A DNA stretch of 64,000 bases, taken from Syntrophotalea carbinolica DSM 2380 (lineage in GTDB: Bacteria; Desulfobacterota; Desulfuromonadia; Desulfuromonadales; Syntrophotaleaceae). A model generated the notes under the pieces. The model saw only the letters and a list, made by a program, of their open reading frames with translations, was not told the DNA's origin and made no database searches. Position numbers and translations under genes: made by a program. This document shows positions 54,434 through 62,352 of this stretch, piece after piece (the first letter of the stretch is position 1; the number at the start of each line of letters is the position of its first letter). The DNA is taken from positions 3,194,001-3,258,000 of the forward strand of contig NC_007498.2 of assembly GCF_000012885.1 (NCBI RefSeq). Reading direction: 5' to 3'.

Positions 54434-55288
54434 ATGGAACTGTCCCTGCTGTCGCAACTCGGCCAAGAAATCGTCAATTTCCACGCTTTTGATCTGTTGA
54501 CCATCGGCACCCTCGCCATCCTCGAGGGGATTCTGTCGGTGGACAATGCCCTGGTGCTGGCCATCCTGGTGCGCAATCTGCCCCGCCAGCAGCAAAAGCG
54601 GGCCCTGACCTACGGCATCATCGGCGCGTTCGTCTTCCGTTTTATAGCGTTGGTGTTCGCTGCCCACCTGATGCGTTTCGGCTTCTTCAAACTCATCGGC
54701 GGCGGCTATCTGATCTATCTGGCCATGAAACACATGTTTTTCTTTTACAAAGAAGACGCCCACCAGCTACGGGACAAACCGGCAGCCGGTTTCTGGAAAA
54801 TAGTGATCATGGTGGAACTGACCGACATCGCCTTTTCCATCGACAGCATCACCACCGCCGTTGCCATGACCGACAAGCTGCTGGTGGTCTGGGTCGGCGG
54901 CATCCTCGGCATCATCTTCCTGCGGTTCGCCGCGAGTTTTTTCGTCCGGCTGCTGGAACGTCTGCCGCGCCTGGAAGACCTGGCCTATCAGCTGATCTTC
55001 TTCATCGGCACCAAACTGTTCCTCGACGGCTTTCACGTCGAAATCAGCCACGGCATTTTCTGGCTGATGATGGGTATCATCGCCGTGCTCGGTGCCTCGC
55101 TGGTCTACCGTGACTACTATCAGCGGCGCACCCACAGCCGTCACCAGAACCACCTGCTCGGAAAACTCCAGCAAGGCGAACTGTCCGTCGACGAGGCCCT
55201 TGCCCTCGACCCGGTACCCGCCGAAATCATCGCCTGGTTGCGCGCCAACGGCCACTTGGAAATACGCGAAACGCCTGCAGGGACATAG
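54434..55288 (+). CDS. TerC-family integral membrane protein, probable metal exporter
   Basis: This 284-residue protein has about seven helices and both TerC hallmarks with acidic residues in the membrane: ILEGILSVDNALVLAILV and VELTDIAFSIDSITTAVAM. Related TerC proteins export manganese or load secreted metalloenzymes. The last 60 residues are soluble (LLGKLQQGELSVDEALALDP). The start has a weak ribosome site. It is followed by a nucleotidyltransferase gene 42 bases on. Confidence 0.83.
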   Translation: MELSLLSQLGQEIVNFHAFDLLTIGTLAILEGILSVDNALVLAILVRNLPRQQQKRALTYGIIGAFVFRFIALVFAAHLMRFGFFKLIGGGYLIYLAMKHMFFFYKEDAHQLRDKPAAGFWKIVIMVELTDIAFSIDSITTAVAMTDKLLVVWVGGILGIIFLRFAASFFVRLLERLPRLEDLAYQLIFFIGTKLFLDGFHVEISHGIFWLMMGIIAVLGASLVYRDYYQRRTHSRHQNHLLGKLQQGELSVDEALALDPVPAEIIAWLRANGHLEIRETPAGT

Positions 55289-55330
55289 TCGGCAAGCGCC
55301 TCAACGAGACGCCTCTGCTATACTCGTAAC

Positions 55331-55963
55331 ATGACTCGCAGAGACCGTTTGCGCCAGCTCATCGCCCGGGAAGCAGCCCGCCTCATGTACGAGGAGCAGA
55401 TCAAGGAATACATGACCGCCAAACGCAAGGCGGCGCGTGCCTTCGGTCTGGAAAAGCGCCTGAGCCTCGGCCACCACCTGCCCTCCAACAGCGAAATCCA
55501 CGCCGAACTGCAACGCCTTATCAACCTGCTCGAACCCGAGGTGTTGCCGGAGCGGTTGCTGCAAATGCGGGTGCTGGCCCTCAAGTACATGGAACTGCTG
55601 GCCCCGTTTCGCCCCTACCTGATCGGCTCGGTACTCTCGGGCTGCGTCACCCAGCGCAGCGATATCGACCTGCATCTGTTCGCCGACGACCCGGAGGAGG
55701 TGGAACGCTTCCTGGCCGACCGGCATCTGGACTTCATTTCGGAAATCGTTACGATCCACAAAGGCGGGCGGTTCCACGATTATCCCCACCTCTACCTGGA
55801 AGAAAACGGCATCGAACTGGAGTTGTCCGTTTATCCACCCCGGGAGCGACAAAACATCCCCCGAAGCAGTATTACCGGCAAGGCCATGGAGCGGGCCGAC
55901 GCCAAACAGCTGCGCCGACTGATCTCCGCCTCCTTCACCCTCCCGGACCATCCTGACACCTGA
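55331..55963 (+). CDS. nucleotidyltransferase-domain protein
   Basis: This 210-residue protein has a positively charged helical N-terminus of about 90 residues and then a Pol-beta-type nucleotidyltransferase motif, GSVLSGCVTQRSDIDLHLF (GS followed by DxD). A third acidic site may be in IELELSVYP. Such domains adenylylate or uridylylate proteins, antibiotics or RNA. No antitoxin-like partner is adjacent. The target is unknown, and the ribosome site is poor. Confidence 0.7.
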   Translation: MTRRDRLRQLIAREAARLMYEEQIKEYMTAKRKAARAFGLEKRLSLGHHLPSNSEIHAELQRLINLLEPEVLPERLLQMRVLALKYMELLAPFRPYLIGSVLSGCVTQRSDIDLHLFADDPEEVERFLADRHLDFISEIVTIHKGGRFHDYPHLYLEENGIELELSVYPPRERQNIPRSSITGKAMERADAKQLRRLISASFTLPDHPDT

Positions 55964-56029
55964 TCGGGCCGGGCCGCCATAATTCTTCCCAGCCGCTATA
56001 CTTGAAAAAAAGCGCATCGGGAGGTATCC

Positions 56030-56941
56030 ATGGAAAAGCGAAAGAAGCTGGCCATTGTAGGTTGCGGCGCCTTGGGCCAAGCCTGCGGCAGGGCCATTGC
56101 CGCTACGGACGATCTGGTTTTGGCCGGTTTCGTACGACGGCCGCAAAAGGTCGGGAAAAAACTGCCGAAGCCCTTCCGCGAGATTCCAACTGCGGAGCAC
56201 ATCAGCGAACTGGGCCATGTGGATGCAGCTTTGGTCTGCACACCGACCCCCACGGTCCGGGAAATCGTCATCGGGCTGCTCCAACACCACATACCGGCAG
56301 TGGAGTGCGCAACCTTGCACGGAGAGGATTTCGTCAATCACAAACGGGAAATCGATCGGATGGCCGACCATTTTGAAACCCCGGCCATCGTCGGCGCAGG
56401 GTGGGACCCGGGGGCATTATCCCTGCTGCGTAATCTGTTTGCGGTTGTGACCCCCAAGGGACACACCGAAACCAGCTGGCACCCCGGCATCAGCCTGCAT
56501 CACAGCACCGTCGCCGGCAACATCCCCGGAGTAAAAAAAGCTCTAACCGCCGAATTTCGCCGGCCCGGGGGAGCCATGCAGCGTTACGTTTATATCGAAG
56601 TGGAACAGGAGGCCGATTTTGAACAGGTGGCGAACGCCATCCGCAACGATCCGCTGTATCTGACGGAACAGACCGAGGTCTTTCAGGTGGATTCCGTCGA
56701 GGAACTGGAAAACGAGGGCCACGGCGTGCTGCTGGAGCGGCGCGGCATAGCTGCCGGCGCCGACCGCCAGCACCTGTTGCTGGAAGCGCGTTACCGCGAG
56801 GTCGCCATGGCTGCCCAGGTCATGGTAGCCGCGGCTCGTGCCCTGAAGCGCAAGGGGCACCGGGCATACAGCCTGTTTGATCTGCCACCGCGGGCCTTAT
56901 GGGGCCTTCTGGCAGATTATGCGGAAAAGCAGTGGATCTGA
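56030..56941 (+). CDS. diaminopimelate dehydrogenase-like NAD(P)-dependent oxidoreductase
   Basis: This 303-residue protein starts after GGGAGG with a Rossmann fingerprint (LAIVGCGALGQACG). IVGAGWDPGALSLLRNLF corresponds to the GWDPG segment of meso-diaminopimelate D-dehydrogenase, and VCTPTPTVREI to its cofactor contact. The C-terminal catalytic domain is full length. meso-DAP dehydrogenase makes the lysine and peptidoglycan precursor in one step. Some substrate-side residues differ from the enzymes I remember, so a related amino-acid dehydrogenase is possible. It is monocistronic, with a terminator right after. Confidence 0.65.
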   Translation: MEKRKKLAIVGCGALGQACGRAIAATDDLVLAGFVRRPQKVGKKLPKPFREIPTAEHISELGHVDAALVCTPTPTVREIVIGLLQHHIPAVECATLHGEDFVNHKREIDRMADHFETPAIVGAGWDPGALSLLRNLFAVVTPKGHTETSWHPGISLHHSTVAGNIPGVKKALTAEFRRPGGAMQRYVYIEVEQEADFEQVANAIRNDPLYLTEQTEVFQVDSVEELENEGHGVLLERRGIAAGADRQHLLLEARYREVAMAAQVMVAAARALKRKGHRAYSLFDLPPRALWGLLADYAEKQWI

Positions 56942-56957
56942 AACTGAAAGACAAAAA

Positions 56958-56990
56958 ACAAGGGGGAGCGCACATGGCGCTCCCCTTTGT
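56958..56990 (+). terminator. terminator after the diaminopimelate dehydrogenase-like gene
   Basis: ACAAGGGGGAGCGC and GCGCTCCCCTTTGT pair over 14 positions with one mismatch, a 5-nt loop and a short T run on the plus strand. It could also serve the convergent DUF4139 gene. Confidence 0.75.
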
Positions 56991-57024
56991 TTTCGGTTCC
57001 CTTAACTTATGAGACTGGGGGCTG

Positions 57025-58479
57025 TCAGTACCGCACCCGCACCCGGTAGGTCAACACGGTCTTGCCTTCGGCGGGGATGGCGATCTGCCAGGTAGCGGTG
57101 TGGGCATCTTTTTTGGTGTGGGCGTGGCTTTGTTGCAGGATCCGCCAGTCCCCGGGCATCGGTTCCTCGACCTTGACCGTAACCGGCTGGCGTTTGGCAT
57201 TTTTCAACTCGAGCCGATAGGCCGTCTCGATGACCGTTCCCGATGGTCCGCCGGCAATTTTTTTGTAATCGGTCTGGATGCGATCGGCCGTCACGTCGAA
57301 AGCGTCGCCAAGGCGCAGGCGAACTTTTTCGTTTTTGGGGGTGTGATCGATGCGATCTTCACCGACAAACTGGGCGTTGCCGGCGGTATCTTTTTTGTAG
57401 ACCCGCAAAACGCCCTTGGGCAGAGGGATTCCCAGTCCGGCCTTGGTACTGTTGTTAAATTCCAGGTATACCGCCACTTTGAGTTTTTTGCCGAGCATAC
57501 CGTGACGCCCGCGGTAGTAATATTCGCCGCCGCGCAGCAGGTATTCCTTGCTCACAGGAACGCCGGAGGCATTCAGCAAAGCGACCTGCTTGACCTGGTT
57601 TTCACGGATGGTGGTGAGACGCTCGAGGGTGTAGAGATGATAGTCGAGCAGACTCTCCTCGGCCATGGCGGGTGCGGCGGCCATGACCTTCATGGCCCGC
57701 TCCTCAAAAACCTGCCGGCCCATACCCTGCCGGCCGACACGGTGCACATCGCCGGCCACCAGTTGTAAACGTGCCTGATTGTAAGTGGCGCCACTCTGGT
57801 TGTTCAGCGTTACCCAGCCGGACAGGTCAAGATGCGCATCCCGATCGTCGAGTTCGGCCACGTAATCGGCCTGCCAGGATAAACCACCGGTCAGATAACT
57901 CAGCTCCAGATCGCGCGTTCCGCCTTTATCGGTCGCCACCTGCACCACCAGGGTCGGACGATCGCGCAGGTTGGCCGGCACGTCGGGATAGACCAGGCGT
58001 CCGGGAACGCCGGTTTCAATGCGATCCCCCATGCGCAGCACCACCCCGCCGTTGGCCGCCAGCACCCGGGCTGACTCGACGGTTTCGGCACCGGTCTGCG
58101 GATGCACCCTTACGACCTGCACTGTGCGGCCGACATATTTTTCCAGCAACTTGCCGGGGGTCAACAGGTCGAAATCGAAACTCTGCTCCACTACCCGGAA
58201 GTCACCAGCGCCCTTAACCGGCCGCAAAAGAGCCGTTTCCGGCTGCATACCGGCCGCGACTCCACGCCAGGCCAGCAGATTTTCTCCGGGCGGCAGAGTC
58301 AAGCGACGCAGATCCTTGACCAGGGCCAGGTTACTGTTGTAGATGGTCACCGCCACTTGCTGCTGATCGGCAGGCGTACTGCGTAGTTCCGTTATTTCTG
58401 TGCCTGCGAACGCGGCAGAGATACTCCCTGTCAGAGCAAAAGCCACAAAGATCCGCAATAAAAGCCGTATTCTCATCAT
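57025..58479 (-). CDS. exported DUF4139-family protein
   Basis: This 484-residue protein starts after GGGGAGATAATA (two adjacent Met). It has a signal peptide (LLLRIFVAFALTGSISAAFA). The mature protein matches DUF4139: VAVTIYNSNLALVKDLRRL near the start, then LSYLTGGLSWQADYVAEL and at the C-terminus VTVKVEEPMPGDWRI. It is beta-rich and secreted to the periplasm or outer membrane. Its biochemical role is not known. It lies downstream of pgaD on the same strand after a 135-bp gap. Confidence 0.85.
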   Translation of the reverse strand: MMRIRLLLRIFVAFALTGSISAAFAGTEITELRSTPADQQQVAVTIYNSNLALVKDLRRLTLPPGENLLAWRGVAAGMQPETALLRPVKGAGDFRVVEQSFDFDLLTPGKLLEKYVGRTVQVVRVHPQTGAETVESARVLAANGGVVLRMGDRIETGVPGRLVYPDVPANLRDRPTLVVQVATDKGGTRDLELSYLTGGLSWQADYVAELDDRDAHLDLSGWVTLNNQSGATYNQARLQLVAGDVHRVGRQGMGRQVFEERAMKVMAAAPAMAEESLLDYHLYTLERLTTIRENQVKQVALLNASGVPVSKEYLLRGGEYYYRGRHGMLGKKLKVAVYLEFNNSTKAGLGIPLPKGVLRVYKKDTAGNAQFVGEDRIDHTPKNEKVRLRLGDAFDVTADRIQTDYKKIAGGPSGTVIETAYRLELKNAKRQPVTVKVEEPMPGDWRILQQSHAHTKKDAHTATWQIAIPAEGKTVLTYRVRVRY

Positions 58480-58614
58480 TATTATCTCCCCACTTATGGA
58501 CGGCAAACCGGCGACAGCCCTCAACATGGAAAAAGCTGTTAGTTACCGACCATTCTACCAGAGCAAAACCATAGCAACGGCACCCGACTCAAAAAATACA
58601 CATGCCCGAACCAT

Positions 58615-59160
58615 TCAGGGAGCGCAGGGTGGCGGGGAGTTGGCATCGTCCCCCTCGGGAGAAACGGCCCGTGACAAGCTGACACTGCATGCGCAATCCC
58701 CCCATGGCGGCGGCTGCGCCGTCTGAACCTCCAGAACCTTGCCTTCCTTATTATGCCGGACATATAAACTGCCATCTTTTCGCCACATGGCCAAAGCCGT
58801 AGGATCCACACCATAGTATCCGGTGATCTCGTCAGTAGAAAGCGGGGGCATCGTATTACGCCGCTTTTCCCTGCCCGCGAAGCGACGGTGATTGTACCAG
58901 GCCCAGGTCCGCAGGATCACAGCCAGCACCAACACCACCAATCCGTAATTACGTAACGCCTCGAGCAATAACCGTCCACCGTCTTTTTCGATCATCTCAT
59001 AGGTAAAAAGCCGGATGCCGATCAACCATGCGAACAACGTCAGCAGGGGACGTAGCAGACTCAAAAAAAGACACCAGAAACCTACCGTCAGCACCCCCTG
59101 GGCCAGCCGTTGCCCGCGGTTCTGGGCTTCGGGCTTTTCAATAATTAAATTGTCGCCCAT
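58615..59160 (-). CDS. pgaD: PNAG biosynthesis protein PgaD
   Basis: This 181-residue protein has two membrane helices (VGFWCLFLSLLRPLLTLFAW and NYGLVVLVLAVILRTWAWYN) and then a soluble C-terminus with WRKDGSLYVRHNKEGKVLEV. PgaD binds PgaC and is needed for polymerisation when cyclic-di-GMP binds both. It is 8 bases after pgaC and last of the operon. Confidence 0.85.
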   Translation of the reverse strand: MGDNLIIEKPEAQNRGQRLAQGVLTVGFWCLFLSLLRPLLTLFAWLIGIRLFTYEMIEKDGGRLLLEALRNYGLVVLVLAVILRTWAWYNHRRFAGREKRRNTMPPLSTDEITGYYGVDPTALAMWRKDGSLYVRHNKEGKVLEVQTAQPPPWGDCACSVSLSRAVSPEGDDANSPPPCAP

Positions 59161-59168
59161 CGTTCCCC

Positions 59169-60425
59169 CTAATAAATTCCGCGGTCGGTCGCGGTCCAGA
59201 CTGCACGTTCGCCGCGTTTTTTCAGCAATGCTTTTGGCAACCCTACGACGATGGTAAACATATTAATGAGCCAGAATGCCAGCGGGTACCAGATCATCAC
59301 GTAATAACAGCGCCCCAGACCTCGTTCATAGCGGGAATCGAGAAACATCGCCACCGCGAACTGTAACAGGCAGGTCAGACTCAAAACCACACCGGACCAT
59401 GCCGGAACAAGGGTCGGAAGCCGCATATCGGCAGGCAGGGGAAAGAACAACCCCCAAAGCCATATCAACCCGATAAGTAACATGGCGTACGACCAGATAA
59501 TACTCGTAAAATATTCAAAATAGACCCCCCACATTCGGCGCGAGCGCCATTTAAACATATGACGCAGGTAACGCAACAATACCTCGCTACCACCCTGCGC
59601 CCAGCGCAGCCGCTGGTTCCACAAGCCTTTGAGGGTTTCCGGCATCAGAATCCAGCACAGGGCATTCGGCTCAAAACGGATATCCCAGTGACTAAGCTGT
59701 AAACGCCAGCTGATATCGATATCCTCGGTCATCATGTCGACACTCCAGTAACCGACATGATGCAGTGCCGTTTTACGGAATGCGGAAACCACGCCGGACA
59801 TGGTAAAAACCCTTCCGTAAACGCGCTGGGCCCGTTTGATAAGCCCGAGGATGGCGGAAAACTCCCCAACCTGGATTTTGCCCAACAGCGTCGAACGGGT
59901 ACGGATGCGGGGATTACCGGTGACAGCGCCAACCCGGGGACCTTCCAGAAAATGCTGCATCATCCAGAAAATCGCATCGGGATCCAGCAGTGCGTCGCCG
60001 TCGATACAAACCAGAAATTCCCCCCGGGCCACCAGCGACGCCATGCGTAATCCCATGGCCTTGCCTTGATTGGTCTCGAAATGCACCACCCGCAGTTGCG
60101 GATTTTCCCGGGCCATATCGTCGAGCATCCGCCCGGTCTCATCGGTACTGCCGTCGTTAACGGCTATAACCTCGTAATCGGGATATCGCTGATGAAACAG
60201 ATAGCCGATGGTATCGTGTAGATGTTCTGCTTCGTTGTGACACGGAACAATAATCGAGACCAGGGGATAGGATGATAAGCTGGGAAGTTCGTCAGGTCGT
60301 GCCTTGCGGTACTCGCGACGCAGATAATAATCGAGTCCCCCGACCATCCACAGATAAGCCATGAATAACGGATAATAAAACACAAAGTCGAGCAACGCCT
60401 GTAAGATGAAAAATATCGGTTCCAT
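59169..60425 (-). CDS. pgaC: poly-beta-1,6-N-acetylglucosamine synthase PgaC
   Basis: This 418-residue GT2 glycosyltransferase starts with one membrane segment, then IIVPCHNEAEHLHDTIGYLF, VNDGSTDETG, VCIDGDALLDPDA, TEDIDISWRLQL and the QRLRWAQGG motif that holds the growing chain. Three further helices follow. It polymerises UDP-GlcNAc into PNAG and pushes it through the inner membrane. Its ATG is 2 bases after the pgaB stop. Confidence 0.95.
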   Translation of the reverse strand: MEPIFFILQALLDFVFYYPLFMAYLWMVGGLDYYLRREYRKARPDELPSLSSYPLVSIIVPCHNEAEHLHDTIGYLFHQRYPDYEVIAVNDGSTDETGRMLDDMARENPQLRVVHFETNQGKAMGLRMASLVARGEFLVCIDGDALLDPDAIFWMMQHFLEGPRVGAVTGNPRIRTRSTLLGKIQVGEFSAILGLIKRAQRVYGRVFTMSGVVSAFRKTALHHVGYWSVDMMTEDIDISWRLQLSHWDIRFEPNALCWILMPETLKGLWNQRLRWAQGGSEVLLRYLRHMFKWRSRRMWGVYFEYFTSIIWSYAMLLIGLIWLWGLFFPLPADMRLPTLVPAWSGVVLSLTCLLQFAVAMFLDSRYERGLGRCYYVMIWYPLAFWLINMFTIVVGLPKALLKKRGERAVWTATDRGIY

Positions 60426-60427
60426 AG

Positions 60428-62350
60428 CTACTTCTCAAACGGATCACTGTTTACGGAAAATGCCGAGTACAAAGACGTCGCCGCCGGATGGTCGCGGTGA
60501 AAGTCATCTGGATAATAACCAAAGTTCACTGCACCCAAGCTCTGCAAAAGCCGCATGTGCCGCGCCAGGGTCTCCGTGGGAACAGGCTGTTTTCGCCCGT
60601 TCCAATCAATGCTTTGCAGTTCGAAAACAGTTTTTTTCAAACCGTCTGGAAAACACGCGATGGCCGCTACCAATTTCCGCAACCAGGATTCCGGGTCAGA
60701 GGCACCCTCGAGATAGGGCATGGCCATCAAGGCCGTAAAGTCATAAGCTTCCAAAAACAACCCGGGATCCTGGCTGAAACGGAGCTTTCCATCGGAAGCC
60801 AGCACCGCCGGTGCGTAAAGATTGCGTGCGGTTTCAATCTCGGGACGGTATGCCCGCACCGCATCGGCCAGTTCCTGCGTAAACACGATCAGATATTCGG
60901 TTTTGAGGCGGCTCCAGCGCGTTCGCTCTTCCTCACTCCAGACCCCCGCCAAATCATCCTTTAAGCCCCGTTCCCGGCGCCAGGCCATGGCCGCAGGCTG
61001 GGCATCTTCAAAGGACGACAGGACCGCATCATCATGAAACAACACCCCGTCAAAATCGGCATAGCGTGCCAAATCTCCGTAAATGCCGTGCACCAGGGCT
61101 CTGACCTCCGGCACAAAGGGGCTGAGGCGTTTATAGGCGTGAGGATCCGGAGATATCTTCCCTGTTTCCGGTTGCTGACTTAGAACCAACAGATCCGGTC
61201 GCCCGATTTCGAAGCCAAGTACCGGCAACCAGGCATAGACCTTGACCCCTGCACGGGTTTTGAGTTGCCAGGCGACACGGTTAAACAGATCGGCCCGCAC
61301 CGGCAAATAATCGTTGGGGAAATACAGGGCATCCGCGACCCCGTCGCCGTCCGGATCGGCAAAAGCCTGCAGGTAAACGGTCGTGATCTGCATCGCCTTG
61401 ATACGATCGAGCAAAAGCCCCAGGTTGCGTTCGGTCTGCTCCGGATTCGGATCGTAGATGTAATCGAGATCGACCTGCACCACGCGCCTGGAATCTCTGG
61501 CCAGAAGGTTGCGGAGTCTCCAGGCCAGACTGGACAGTGGCAGACTGCCCTCGATCAGGAAACGTTTTACCTCGGTCAGATGATCCGTATCGCCTGGACC
61601 GTCACCGAGCCCCAGAGCCACCGACATCCCCGCCTTACTTGCGGCTCCGACGGCAGGCTTCGAGTATTTGCCGAATGGCCAGACCATAACCCGGGGGCGA
61701 ACACCGACCTTCCTTTCGATCAGATCCGCACCCTTCTCCAGATCGGCACGGATACGCGCAATATAGGTCGCATCGTTCTCATAGTGCCCCGTCTCCGGAT
61801 CATAGCCCCTTGCGGTATAAATCGGCTGCCAGTTCCCCTGTGGATTGGCCAGAATGCCGCCATGGCCGTTGTAGCTGTGTGAGGCGATTTCCACCAGTCC
61901 GGATTCAGCCATCTCCCGCAACTGTGGCCAGGACAGGAATTTCTCCCGCGGTACCAGCTTGCCTCCGTAATCGACGGTTTCTCCCGGCGCGGCATCCAAC
62001 CAACTGCCGACCACGGCCAACACCGCCGGATATCGGTAAGCCTTGAGCAGGGGGAACACCTGGCTGTAAAAGCCGCGGTAGCCATCATCGAAAGTCAACA
62101 GCACGGCCTTTTCCGGCAAGGGCTTCTCCCCCTGGCGGGCCCGCAGCAAATCATCGATGCCGATCGGCTGATAGTGATGCTGACGCAACCATGTCAACAG
62201 AGCCACGAAACGATCCGTTGACATGCTCAGATCATCGCCGCGTCCGACATCTGGGCGAACATCATGAAAACAGAGACTGATAAAGTCGTCGCCCAGCGCC
62301 GGCGCGGCCACACTCATCAAAAGCAGCAGTACGATCCCCGCGATCCGCAT
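60428..62350 (-). CDS. pgaB: PNAG deacetylase/hydrolase PgaB
   Basis: This 640-residue protein has a cleavable signal peptide (GIVLLLLMSVAAPALG) but no lipobox Cys, unlike E. coli PgaB. Residues of about 25-280 are the polysaccharide deacetylase (CFHDVRP, LTFDDGYRGFYSQV, EIASHSYNGHGG). Residues of about 300-620 are the hydrolase domain (ITTVYLQAFADPDGDG; DGVLFHDDAVL; FTALMAMPYLEGA). It partly deacetylates PNAG before export. The ATG is 2 bases after the pgaA stop. Confidence 0.93.
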   Translation of the reverse strand: MRIAGIVLLLLMSVAAPALGDDFISLCFHDVRPDVGRGDDLSMSTDRFVALLTWLRQHHYQPIGIDDLLRARQGEKPLPEKAVLLTFDDGYRGFYSQVFPLLKAYRYPAVLAVVGSWLDAAPGETVDYGGKLVPREKFLSWPQLREMAESGLVEIASHSYNGHGGILANPQGNWQPIYTARGYDPETGHYENDATYIARIRADLEKGADLIERKVGVRPRVMVWPFGKYSKPAVGAASKAGMSVALGLGDGPGDTDHLTEVKRFLIEGSLPLSSLAWRLRNLLARDSRRVVQVDLDYIYDPNPEQTERNLGLLLDRIKAMQITTVYLQAFADPDGDGVADALYFPNDYLPVRADLFNRVAWQLKTRAGVKVYAWLPVLGFEIGRPDLLVLSQQPETGKISPDPHAYKRLSPFVPEVRALVHGIYGDLARYADFDGVLFHDDAVLSSFEDAQPAAMAWRRERGLKDDLAGVWSEEERTRWSRLKTEYLIVFTQELADAVRAYRPEIETARNLYAPAVLASDGKLRFSQDPGLFLEAYDFTALMAMPYLEGASDPESWLRKLVAAIACFPDGLKKTVFELQSIDWNGRKQPVPTETLARHMRLLQSLGAVNFGYYPDDFHRDHPAATSLYSAFSVNSDPFEK

Positions 62351-62352
62351 GA

